This document shows, piece by piece, positions 22,882-33,121 of a stretch of 37,332 bases of DNA (its first letter is position 1; the number at the start of each line of letters is the position of its first letter). The stretch comes from Tetrahymena elliotti 4EA (taxonomy: Eukaryota; Ciliophora; Oligohymenophorea; Hymenostomatida; Tetrahymenidae): positions 386,559-423,890 of the forward strand of contig JH720362.1 in the NCBI GenBank assembly GCA_000231825.2, in the 5' to 3' direction. The position numbers and the translations under genes were made by a program. The notes under the pieces were generated by a model. The model saw only the letters and a program-made list of their open reading frames with translations. It did no database searches and was not told the DNA's origin.

Positions 22882-23419
22882 CTAAAAATAGGAGATTTAA
22901 AAGAAATAAATAACTATACTCATATAAAGTTAATTTTTTTATTATATTTTATTTGTTAGTAATATTTTGAATACAATTTAATTTTTAAAAAGCACAAAGA
23001 CAGTTACAAATAAATTATTTTAAACCAAAATCACAATTTAAAAACGTTTTTTATCAATGAATAGTCTTAATAATAAATTAATTAAATAAACTATTATTAT
23101 TTAATATTTAATATTTTTTGAAACAATTTTAAATAAAAAGTATTTTGAACAGTTGAGTCCTTTAAGAATCTTGTGTATTTTTATAAATAATTTACCTATT
23201 TAAATTTTAAGTTCTCAAAATAAAATTTTATTAAATTATATTTTTACATTATGGTTTCAATAATTAAAAGTAATTTTAATAAAAATTCATATTAATAAAA
23301 TTAAAAGTAAATAATATAATTAAATATTTATTTATTTATACATAACTAATTGAAAAAAAAGAAGCAAAAATAAATTTAAATTACAAATTTGAGATAAAAT
23401 AAAAAATGTAGTGATTCTT
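22882..23419. other. AT-rich stretch, nothing recognised
   Basis: In the LRR phase the frame after 22864 stays free of TGA for roughly 490 nt, but composition is Asn/Ile/Lys/Phe noise and no motif is visible. I treat it as non-coding. Confidence 0.3.
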
Positions 23420-23537
23420 AGTGTTTAGCATATATATCTTTAACTACATTGCTAGTGGAGATACTTAAAATAGCATTACTATTAAATTCTTAAACTTATT
23501 ATAGATATAAATTATATTAGAAAATATCAGATTATTA
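23420..23537 (+). pseudogene. Remnant of the 3' end of a REJ/GPS-type receptor gene
   Basis: The sequence matches 30385-30500, the last membrane span and tail of the receptor gene further downstream: FSIYIFNYIASGDTQNS against FSIFIFNYIASGGAQNS, then the LENIRL tail. The terminal TGA of the intact gene reads TTA here, so the stop is lost. Upstream similarity ends at about 23420. It records a third receptor copy, now gone apart from its end. Confidence 0.75.
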
Positions 23538-23679
23538 ACATTTACAGTAATACTTATCCACTTTCCGAATTTAATCTAAATATACATATAATTTATAATT
23601 AAAAGATTTTTATTTGTTGAATAGATATTTATTCAAACTATTAATTTATATTGTGTAAGCTTTCTTATTTAGAATATTT

Positions 23680-25421
23680 TCAAAATAAGACTGTCAGCCA
23701 TTTAAATCTTATTTTTTCTTTTTATGTTAAAAAATTGAAGGTGAAATAAAAAAGTTCAAATAAGAATAAAATATTTCATTTTTGATTAAATCAACAATAA
23801 GACAGAAAGAAAATTTACTTCAAATCAAGTTTCAAATAAAATAGGCTACTAAATTTTGATAATTCTGAGCATAAATTTAAAGCACCTTCATTGCCAATTT
23901 AATTTCCACTTCATTAAAACAATTTAAAAAAAGATAAATTTATTAATTCTAGTAAAAAAAGTAAAATAAAATAAATTTACTTATTAAAATAAAAGGAATA
24001 AATTAAACAAATGATAAAGAAACATTAAATAAATTAAATTACAAAAGATAAAGTGTTAAACTTTTCAGATTTATGCATTAAACTATACCAGTTCCTAAGC
24101 TTAAAGCTCCATTTTCATCAATATAATTATAGCTAATAATAAATATTATTGAGTTATTTAGATGATACTTTTCAAATTTAAATATATCATTTAAAAAATT
24201 CACCTTAAATTAAGTTCTAAAGTTAAAAGTTAAGAGCATTTTCCTAATTCAGATCCTATATCTTGTGTTATTTCTGATTCACTTTCATTTTAACTTTTAG
24301 ATTTAATATAAGAATAATTTTCTTGGTTAAAATATCAAGTAAATTAAAAAACTTTCATTTGTTATTTAATTTAATACAAATAATATTTTTAATTTGATTA
24401 ATTCATAAAAATATTTTACCAAAAGCTGATTGCTAAATGTTAGAGTTTAGGACATTTTGATATTCCTTAGAACAATTATGAAATACCCTACTAGCCAATG
24501 TAATTTTAGCTAAATTTATATTTAAAATATTTTAGTAAAAATAATTTATTATTTAATTTAAAAATAGAAATTCACAAATATAATCATAAAATATTCCTTG
24601 ACAAAAATTAAATTCATTTTCATTGAAAAATAATATGACAAAAAACAAATAATTAATGTGTAAATATAATTCATAACAAACAAATAAAAATAAATTAAAT
24701 TTTAACAAAAGTATTTATGAAATATTTTTTTATTTAAAAAAATACTAAAAAATATTTAAAATTATTTAATTTCTAATAAATATTTAATAAAAATATTAAC
24801 AGATTCATTTTACCTTAAATTTATTATCAAATTTATTATAGATGTACAATTTGCTAGTCCTTATCCTAAATCATAAGCTCCTTTGTCATTTATTTGATTC
24901 TTACTTTTAAATATAAAAATAAATTTATAATTTCATTAACTAATTATTTAAAATAATTTTAATAAGTATTAATTTTTGTTTTTCTAATTACTCAAGACAA
25001 AGAATCAAATTTTAGAGATTAACGCATTTTGCAAATCCATTTGATAAAATTGAGACTTCCTTGCTACCAATTTCTGAATATCTTTTAGAAAATATAAAAT
25101 ATTTTTGCAAATAATACTTTAAAAACACATTAAACTTTTTTTGTGAAAAATTTTACTGTAATTCTATTATTAAATGTATGCGGTCATCCTAAATTGACTT
25201 AAGAAACTTTTTATAAGCAAAAATCTAAATGTAAGTTATTTACTATTAAAATATTAAGCTACTTCGTTAAGGTTATCAAAATGATTGTAATTATCTTACA
25301 TTAAATTTAATAATTCTTCAATTTTTATAATTCTAAACAATTAAATTGAAATTTAATTTATAAATTAAACAAAATCTTATTTATAAACATTTTAAAGATT
25401 ACTAACTTCTTCTACGTCCAT
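23680..25421 (-). CDS. Small LRR protein on the minus strand, about 8 exons (about 229 aa)
   Basis: Model on the complement: 25421-25300 (start exon, MDVEEVSNLQNVYKQDF...), 25081-24992, 24903-24814, 24509-24420, 24293-24204, 24132-24043, 23908-23819, and 23707-23680 ending in TGA. The six middle exons are all exactly 90 nt with phase-2 borders. Each encodes one LRR, for example NQINDKGAYDLGQGLANC, NYIGQQGISQLFQGISKC, NYIDENGALSLGTGIVQC and NQIGNEGALNLCSELSKF. No in-frame TGA interrupts the 230 codons. The cassette structure is the same as in the giant plus-strand gene, but the residues are more diverged, so it is an independent gene. It has no kinase exon. Another exon may lie near 25157-25224 (SIQDDRIHLIIEL), but its frame does not fit. 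Role unknown; an LRR-only partner or decoy is speculation. Confidence 0.7.
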
Positions 25422-26102
25422 ATTTAGAGCCAAAATTATATTTTAATGCAATTTGTTTATCTTTCAAATACAAACACATAATACTAAATAATGATAAAAG
25501 CATGAATCAATGCAAAAGTAATGTAAAAAATTACTATTTAAAATTCTATTATATGTATTAATACTCTGATTTATAAAAATGAATATTTTAATAGATTAAG
25601 TGTAAACTGTAAATTCTTAAAATATGCAATTTTTTTGTTAATGAATTAATAGACTTTGACAAAGAATTATTTCTTTTTATATTTAGAAGTGAATTTTATT
25701 TTACTGTGAAATTATCTTGAATTTTACATTTAATAATTTTTACTTAATTAATAATTAAAATTTATATCCATATATATTGATATCTGACAATATTCTAGGG
25801 TATCTGAATAAAGTAGTAAAGCTATTTTAAATTAATTTAGTGAAGTTTAAAACCTATAAAGTACTAACTAAATTTAAAATTACATTTTTATTCCATATAA
25901 TTCTCTTAATAAGCTGAATGAAACATTGAATTTTTACTAGTAATACGTTATGTACTATTCATATATGATATATGTATGAGTGGCTTAAAAAATAGTTTAA
26001 ATACACCATATTTCTCTTTTATTTGTCCCTCCCCAAAAAGTTAAAAAATCAACATTTTTTGTTAGGATGGGATATTTCAATGTTAAAAAAAAATTTATTT
26101 GA
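25422..26102. other. Spacer between the minus-strand LRR gene and the truncated receptor gene
   Basis: This should hold the promoter of the minus-strand gene at its low end. No exon for the receptor's missing N-terminus is recognisable. A short polypyrimidine tract (CCCTCCCCAAAAAG, 26026-26039) stands out but is not a telomeric repeat array. TGA at 26100-26102 directly precedes the first homologous receptor codon. Confidence 0.4.
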
Positions 26103-29100
26103 AGTTATAACAAAATAGCAGTTGTAAATGCAATATTTTCAAATCAAACACCAACTTTGACTCTTGATTTTGGTTTAAACTTGATGTAAACCTCAGTCCA
26201 ATGTAATGAAATCTTTGAAAATACTACTCTCACTCTTTTAGGTTCTAGCTCATGTTCAATAAATTTATCTCAAGTAATTGTATCATTAAGTAATAAGCAA
26301 AAAATTTATATTATCTTTATTAATAATTTTAATGATAAATATTTAAATAAAGGTTAAGATGCACAGATTATAGTAAGTGATCCTATCAACATAACAAATA
26401 GTGCTTAAAAACTCCAATTCTAAGGAGCTTAACTTCCAATAAATTTAGCTTATGTTTAATCTATTTCTTAATAGCCTGTGAGTCCTGAAGTTACAATATA
26501 ATATGATGAAAGGGCAGACTATTGCAATGATATTACTTTCAAGATAAAAACAGTTTAGAATGATGCAGGTAGAGGTTTTCTAAATTTTTAATGGGTATTT
26601 GATTAGACATAAGGCTTTGATTAAATAACAATTGAAAATGTAAATGCTATAATTTAAGCTGCAAATACTTAGAAAAGCTAAACTTTAGTATTCCCTAAAT
26701 TAACAGTTCCAGCTTATTAAAGCTTAAACATCAAATTTTAGTATAAGCTGAAAGTGAATTAAAGTGGTACATTAAGCTAAACAACTTAAACCTTAATCAG
26801 TAAACAAATTTTTGTAAGCTAAATTCAAAATAAATATGCTCCATTATATAGGTAAACTAATTATTAATTTTAAATAATTCTTTTGAATTTTTTTTAACCC
26901 AATTTAAAAAATTTTTACATTTTTTACAACTTTAATCATAACTAAAAAAATATTTTTCAATTTTCGAATAAAAAAGGTTTATAGAGCTTTAAATAAAATT
27001 TATATTTTATACTTAAGAGTGCGGATAATAAGGATAAATATCAACATAAGATATTTATGACATTGAAATCACTTCACAAATGTTACCTTCATTGAACTAA
27101 AATGTAGCTTAATATAAAAGCCAAGTATTTGAGCTAACGATTCCAGCTTTCTCAGTAGTTTCTGTTGGTACTAATTTAGACATTTAGGTAAATTTAATTA
27201 TTAAAATGCAAAAATTTTACTCAATTGATATATAAAACAGTTCTAAATCAGTTCAGACAATAAGGCCTTTGTCACTACTAGAACAGTTTCTATTCCCTAT
27301 ATTTTGTCAGATCTATAGGTTTTCATTTAAAATGGTGCTGAAATGCTTGTTGACTATAAAAGAAAAATCAACCTTATTGGAGTAGCTAGAGATTAAGAAA
27401 TTTAAGATTCTAAGTAACCTCAAGGTATATAAACAAGCTGGTCATGTAGAAAGGTAGGAACCACAAACGGAGATGATAGATGCTATAACTACTTAAATGA
27501 ACTTTATAATATCCCTTAAAATATTTAAACTCTCACTATTGAAGGAGGTACATTCAGTGCATATTAAATTCTTTCATTCTCCTTTTCTGGTTCAAAAGAT
27601 ACAAGATCTTCTCAATAAAGTATTTTAGTAATCTTTGCTGAAATAGAACTTCCTCCATTGTATGTTTTTTTTGATGACCCAGCTCAGACATAGCAAGTCA
27701 ATTTAAATGATGATATCTCTGCAACTCTTGTCTATGATTCAAATGCTCCATCTGACATACTTACATATGCAGGAGCTATCCTTTACAATAATTTTGTTGT
27801 AGGAGTTATCAAGTTTGACTATGAAAGAGTTAAATTAAGAATTTGGAATTATTTTTCAGACATAAAAACATCTAATCCAATTATTTAACTAAGATTTACT
27901 GTTTACAACCCAGAAAATATTATGCCAAGTTTGAGTGTAAGAAATATAAAAATAAACATTCCTCCTCAAGGCTGCTAATTATCTGTCACACCTTCTACTG
28001 GTTAAGCTTTAACAACAAAATTTGTTATTTAATTTACTGGTTGCTCAACTTAAAATAATCCTCTGACTTACTAATTCTTTTATTATAATAGTGAGTATGA
28101 TTAAAAACAAGAAATATTAGATCCATAAAAGATTTTAAGAAGACAATTTGAAGATCAAAGCCTAAATAATTAAATAACCACTTATCTTCCTTCAGGTAAT
28201 ATTGTAATTATGGGATAGGCTATGGATTCTTACTTAGCAATTTACAACACAACTTTACAGGTAACTGTTACACCTTTCTAAAAAGATGAATAAGAACTAC
28301 TAATCTAACTAGATTAAACTCTTTCTTTAGAAAACAGTAAATTTGGTGCAAGTAGCATTATTAAAAATCTATGCATAGTTGGAGAAGAAATAGCTAAAGA
28401 TTTTGCTGTTTATAAACTTGAATCAGTAAATTAAAAAAAAGTATTATTAATTTAAGCAATAATAAACTAAACAAACTTACTACCAAGTTCTTCATTTTTG
28501 TCAACTTTTTCTAATAAAGTAGTAGCAACTGTGTAAGCATCACTTAAAACTACACAGTCAATTCAAAGTAAAAATATTCTTGAATAAGTGAACTTGGTTC
28601 TTTAAAACTCAGAAAAGAAAATTTAATCAGCAAACTTGAATAGCAAATTATCAAATAATAATGATATTGTACTTTAGAATCTAGTAGATTCATTCAAAAT
28701 GATTAATTCAACGACTTAAGGGATATCTGAATTACTTACTGATTAAAGTAAAAGTAATGATCAAAATATGTAAGATTAATTGAAAAAATAAATGGATATG
28801 GCAGATTAAATAGGTAATTTACTTAATAATATTACCCTTCCAAATTAAGGGTAACTTAATTTGTAGGGAAATTTAATTTCGATAAATACATAATAAATAA
28901 CAGCTAAAAATCTTGAGAAATACTTGCTTGTATAAACAGATCTTCCTTAAAATGATACAAATATTTATAATGTCGTGATAACAAATTATGCTTAAAACCC
29001 TTATATTTAGACTGATGGATTCAAGTAATACACAGATCAATTAGTGAAATAAACTCCAGATTTATAAGTATCTTTGAACTCTGTTGTGAAACCTTCTATT

Positions 29101-30501
29101 TAGAGTATAAAAGATGGTTCAAATACTACTTTCAACAATAAATTCTAGCTCTAATTTTCAGATGTCAAGCCATCAAAATAAAATTTAACTTGTCTACAAT
29201 AATAGGTAAACTAAAGCTGGGGATAATCAAATTGCAAAATGCTAGACTCTAGCTTATCTGGAAAGTATACATGTGTTTGCAAAGACTAGCGTCCAACAAC
29301 AATCATAGATGATTTTTAAGTTATTTTTGATAATAAAAATTTACAGACTGCTTTTGGCTCATAAGGAATAGAAAATATATCTAATTTCACAACTTTCTAT
29401 GCATATGCTATCTTTTGGATTCTCAGTTCTGTAACTCTCCTTTAAATAGGATTATGCTGGTATGGAAAAATATTAGACTCTAAGCATCAAATAATATCTT
29501 GCTCCACAATAGCTCCTGCTCCATTTTCTTTAGCCAACATAGGTTAAATAGAATAATCAAAATTTCAAGATTAAAAATCTTAATCACCATAAAAAAGAAA
29601 GAAAAGAAGTTTTATGTAGTCCAGAAAACAGAGTACATTGAATTTAAATGTATTATCATAAAGGTGGTAATAGTAAAATGATATACCAAATGATGTAGAG
29701 TCAAATAAGGAAGAGGTTAAAAATATTTAAAAAAATGAGTCTGACAAAGATAATGCTAATTAAAATTAAAGTGTCTTAAGTTTGTGTATAAATTAATAAG
29801 ATGAAAAAGAATCTAAGCTTAAATAAGATTAACAAGATGATGTTTCATCATAAACAAAAGACATTATTAAATCTAGTACACCTGAAATGCAAAGCCCATC
29901 TAAAATAGAAGATGAATAAAAAGTAATTGAAGGATTAAAAGAATCTCAAAATACAAAAAAACTGTAATAATCTTCCTTATTGAAAAAAATATTAGTTTTC
30001 CACTAATTTAGTAGTATATTCTTTGTCCATAGTAATGAACAGTCTAGAGCTTTTAGATTTACTGTATTCTATTTAAGGGTAGTCCACTCTTTGTGTATTT
30101 CAATAGTATTTGATTAGAAGTACACTCCAGTACAGGTATTAATCATATCTATTTTTAATTCGCTTCTCTTAATAATATCTGTTGCTATAATTTCACATCT
30201 ATATAAATGCAGAAAAGTAGGTAAAGGGATATCTTCTTTTATAATGATTTGTTTACTTGGGCTTTACTATTATGTAATTTTATCAATCATAAGTGGCCAG
30301 TCTGAAAGTCAATCTAACAAAAAAGTATACTCTTTTTTCATAATGTTTGGAGTTGATTTTCTTTTTGTTTCATCTTTAATTGCTATGTTTAGCATATTCA
30401 TCTTTAATTATATTGCTAGTGGAGGAGCACAAAATAGCATAATTATTAAATTATTAAATCTATTATAAATATAATATATATTAGAAAATATAAGATTATG
30501 A
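26103..30501 (+). CDS. REJ/GPS-like membrane receptor, 5'-truncated copy with complete C-terminus
   Basis: Exons 26103-26289, 26353-26851, 26977-27187 and 27241-30501 (TGA) give 1385 codons without internal TGA. Introns are 63, 124-125 and 53 nt and lie at the same places as in the downstream paralog. The middle is a long extracellular-type region resembling REJ (receptor for egg jelly) proteins of the polycystin-1 group. A GPS-like Cys motif follows at about 29190-29285 (C...W...C...CVC), lacking the HL-S/T cleavage site of autoproteolytic GPS domains. Then come a membrane span at about 29394-29465, a Q/K/S-rich cytoplasmic segment and about four more spans (30046-30460). Similarity to the paralog starts abruptly at 26103, next to an in-frame TGA, so the signal peptide and Cys repeats are absent. 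The first in-frame ATG is 26184. Either this is a recent 5'-deleted pseudogene or an unseen upstream exon supplies the front. Confidence 0.7.
29190..29290 (+). other. GPS-like cysteine motif before the first membrane span
   Basis: Residues CLQQQVNQSWGQSNC followed by YTCVCK reproduce the four-Cys and Trp spacing of GPS/GAIN C-terminal motifs, placed about 35 residues before a hydrophobic span as in polycystin-1 and adhesion receptors. The cleavage dipeptide is not present. Confidence 0.5.
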
Positions 30502-31824
30502 ACTTTTGAAGTATTTTTCATCTTTATTTATGTAAATATCTATCAACTAACTTAATATTATTCTTCCTTTTATCAAAATATTTCTTAAGCTTCTAAATAT
30601 TAAATTTCTAAGTATAAAATTTAAAAAATTTATGAAGCTAAAAACTGTAAACTCCTCTAAAATTATCAATTTTAAAAATCAAAAGAATTATGATTAAGAG
30701 TAGAATAAATAAATATTAATAAATTTCATAATATTGGTATGGTAGTATAATAATTTATTTCAGATAAAATGAGTAAATTTGATTACTCAAAGTATTTCTA
30801 GTTTCATTTTTTTATTATTTTTAAAACTTTACTGATAAATTTAGACTTCTAGTTTCTAAAAAATTATTTAATATTCCGATTTTTATCTGTACCATTTAGG
30901 TTTTTAGGCATTTTCAATTTTCTAATTGATAGTCTTGGAGAGAATTTACAAAAGGGGTATTTTTAGAGAAGGAAGAAAAAAAAGTTTCCTCTTTCCTCAA
31001 AAGCATAAAAAGTTACGAGAAGTTATTTTAACTGAATAGAATTAATAACAATAATTATTTGCATGTTTTGCATTTCATTTGTTTTGTTGGTTTGTGAAAC
31101 AAAAGAATCTGTTATTTGATTTGACTAAATATTAAAAATATTAATAAAATAATCTTTGTCTGTAAATAAATGTGTTTCTATTTGAGATTAGAAATGATAC
31201 AAATATTTTTTAATGATTTGATTTTGTGTTAATTATGTTAAGTAAGAATTAAGTTTTTCTTTTTGAAAAAAAGAAATTTCATCAAAGACAAATTAGCTTG
31301 AGTTTTTTACTCATATTTTATAAAAGATATATTAAATAGTAAATAGATGAATCTTTAAATTCGCTAATCAACTAATATATTATTTTTGTCCAAAAATATT
31401 ATAAAACAGCTTTCTTTTGAAAAAATCTGGCATTAAAATCACTATTTTAAATACAAAATTAATAGATACAATTAAAATGAATAACTGAAGGTAATTGATG
31501 GGTTTTATATCATTTATCTCATTGAAGATTTAGATGTAATAATTAAGTATGGTTTCTTCCAATTGGTATTATATTTTAAAATTTAAAAATACATCTGTTA
31601 AATATAAAATTAAGAAAATTTGCTAAAAAATATTTGAATTTAATAGTTTAGACTTTCAACAAAAACGAACATGTTTGGAAAAACCCATTTTTAAAAAACA
31701 TATTCTAAATAATAAAAGTTAATAATTTGATTTGATTTATATGTAAACTTCGTTGTATTTAAATAATTGATTATTTTTACTGCTCATACATTCTTTTCCA
31801 TTTAGTACAAAATTGGAAGGTAAA

Positions 31825-31948
31825 CAAAGAGTAAATAACTACTTTATTACCATAAATTAGAAACTAGTTAATAAGAAATAATTAGTTATCTGTTGATTTA
31901 TGGTAATCAAAGAGTAAACGACTATTTTATTACCATAAATTAGAAACT
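31825..31948. repeat. 41-bp direct repeat with an inverted element between the copies
   Basis: The copies at 31825-31865 and 31908-31948 differ at only three positions (period 83 bp). Between them, 31896-31907 (ATTTATGGTAAT) is the exact reverse complement of 31846-31857 inside the first copy and of 31929-31940 inside the second. Either pair could form a 12-bp stem. Possible origin: a small mobile element, or a protein-binding site upstream of the receptor gene. Confidence 0.7.
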
Positions 31949-32264
31949 TTTTTAATTACAAATAATTTGATTGATTTCATTTTGAAAGAAAATATTGCAA
32001 TCCTGTTTCTTACAAACAAAATCAATATAAAAACTTAATCTAAAAAAGTGTATTCTCATGTTTCTTTTTAGATAATTTTCAAATAAAACAAAATTTAGAC
32101 TTTTCTCACTTTACCAACCCCTAATGACTATAAATGAGAATGGAGTTTATTTTTCAAGGAAAAATGAAATAATATAAAACAAATTAAATAATTACTCTTA
32201 TTTTTAACAAAAAAACTCTTTCTAATCTAATTTAATTGTTCATACAAGCAATACCTACCATAAA

Positions 32265-32390
32265 TCCTCAAAACCTTGGGTTAGTCATTTTTTGAGCTAT
32301 GTCGAAGTAGATGATTTTATTATTTAATTTTATACTAGGGTCCTCAACTCCTCAAACTCGACACCCTCAAAGGAATTAAGGTACTAAGAT
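32265..32390. other. Less AT-rich island of unknown nature
   Basis: Around 32265-32310 and 32335-32385 (GGGTCCTCAACTCCTCAAAC and CTCGACACCCTCAAAGG) base composition departs clearly from the flanks. I could not fit a tRNA cloverleaf, 5S rRNA or snRNA, and no long frame uses it. Confidence 0.3.
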
Positions 32391-33121
32391 TTATACAAAT
32401 GAAATATATATTTTTAGATAGCTTTTGTAATTCATAATTGCTTTTTAAGTAAAGGTTTGAGTATTAGATTAATTACTAAAGCCTTGCTTACAGTAAAAAG
32501 AAAAAAGATAAAGAAACTTAGATATGTATTAATCATTTGTGGTATAAGGAATTTTTAAAATCTAGTAAATTCAAATAAGGCGTCCTTTATTAATTTGTGG
32601 ATTTAATTAACTTGCAGAAAAATTTTTCATAAATATATTAAAGATTTCTGTAAATTAAAAATTGTGAAACTGTTAATCAAAATTAATATTTTGATGAATA
32701 AGTTTAGCTTTTTTTTATATTCTTCCTTCTACTCTATTTATGAAAAAATGAGTTAATATTTGGTATTATTTTCACCAGTTATGTAGGAATTTATAACTGA
32801 TTAAATATGAAATTTAAAAAATAAATTTTGAAGTTGTATTAGTTTTAGTTATTTAGAGCTTTTTTTACAAACAGTTTTCAATCAAAGTAAAAATAATTAA
32901 TAAAGAAAATTAAGAGAAAGTATTAGATTTGATATATATTTATTTCCCTCTCATTAATTATGCAAACATATTTATATTTGAAACTGCCAATAAATTAATT
33001 ATTAATTATTATTATTATTAATTTTAGATGATTTCAGAAAACATAAAAAACAATACAATAATTTAGAATCAAAGAAATTGGTAAATTAATTAAAAGTGAA
33101 AAGCATTCAGTTATTAAAAAA

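Larger units (their letters stand above)
30502..33121. other. Long intergenic region (2.6 kb)
   Basis: No supported gene on either strand. It contains the repeat cluster at 31825-31948 and a less AT-rich patch at about 32265-32390, listed separately. The rest is AT-rich. The promoter of the downstream receptor gene should lie in its last few hundred bases, but I see no recognisable element. Confidence 0.5.

Noticed and set aside
25157..25224. Extra LRR exon in the minus-strand gene
   Set aside because: The peptide looks LRR-like but its splice phase does not fit the neighbours, so it was left out of the model.
26026..26039. Telomeric CCCCAA repeat
   Set aside because: Only one short CCCTCCCCAAAAAG occurs; no tandem repeats, so no telomere.
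30244..30468. Separate small membrane-protein gene
   Set aside because: With TAA/TAG read as Gln this is the C-terminal membrane part of the receptor gene ending at 30501.
32265..32390. tRNA or 5S rRNA gene
   Set aside because: No convincing A and B boxes or cloverleaf pairing on either strand.
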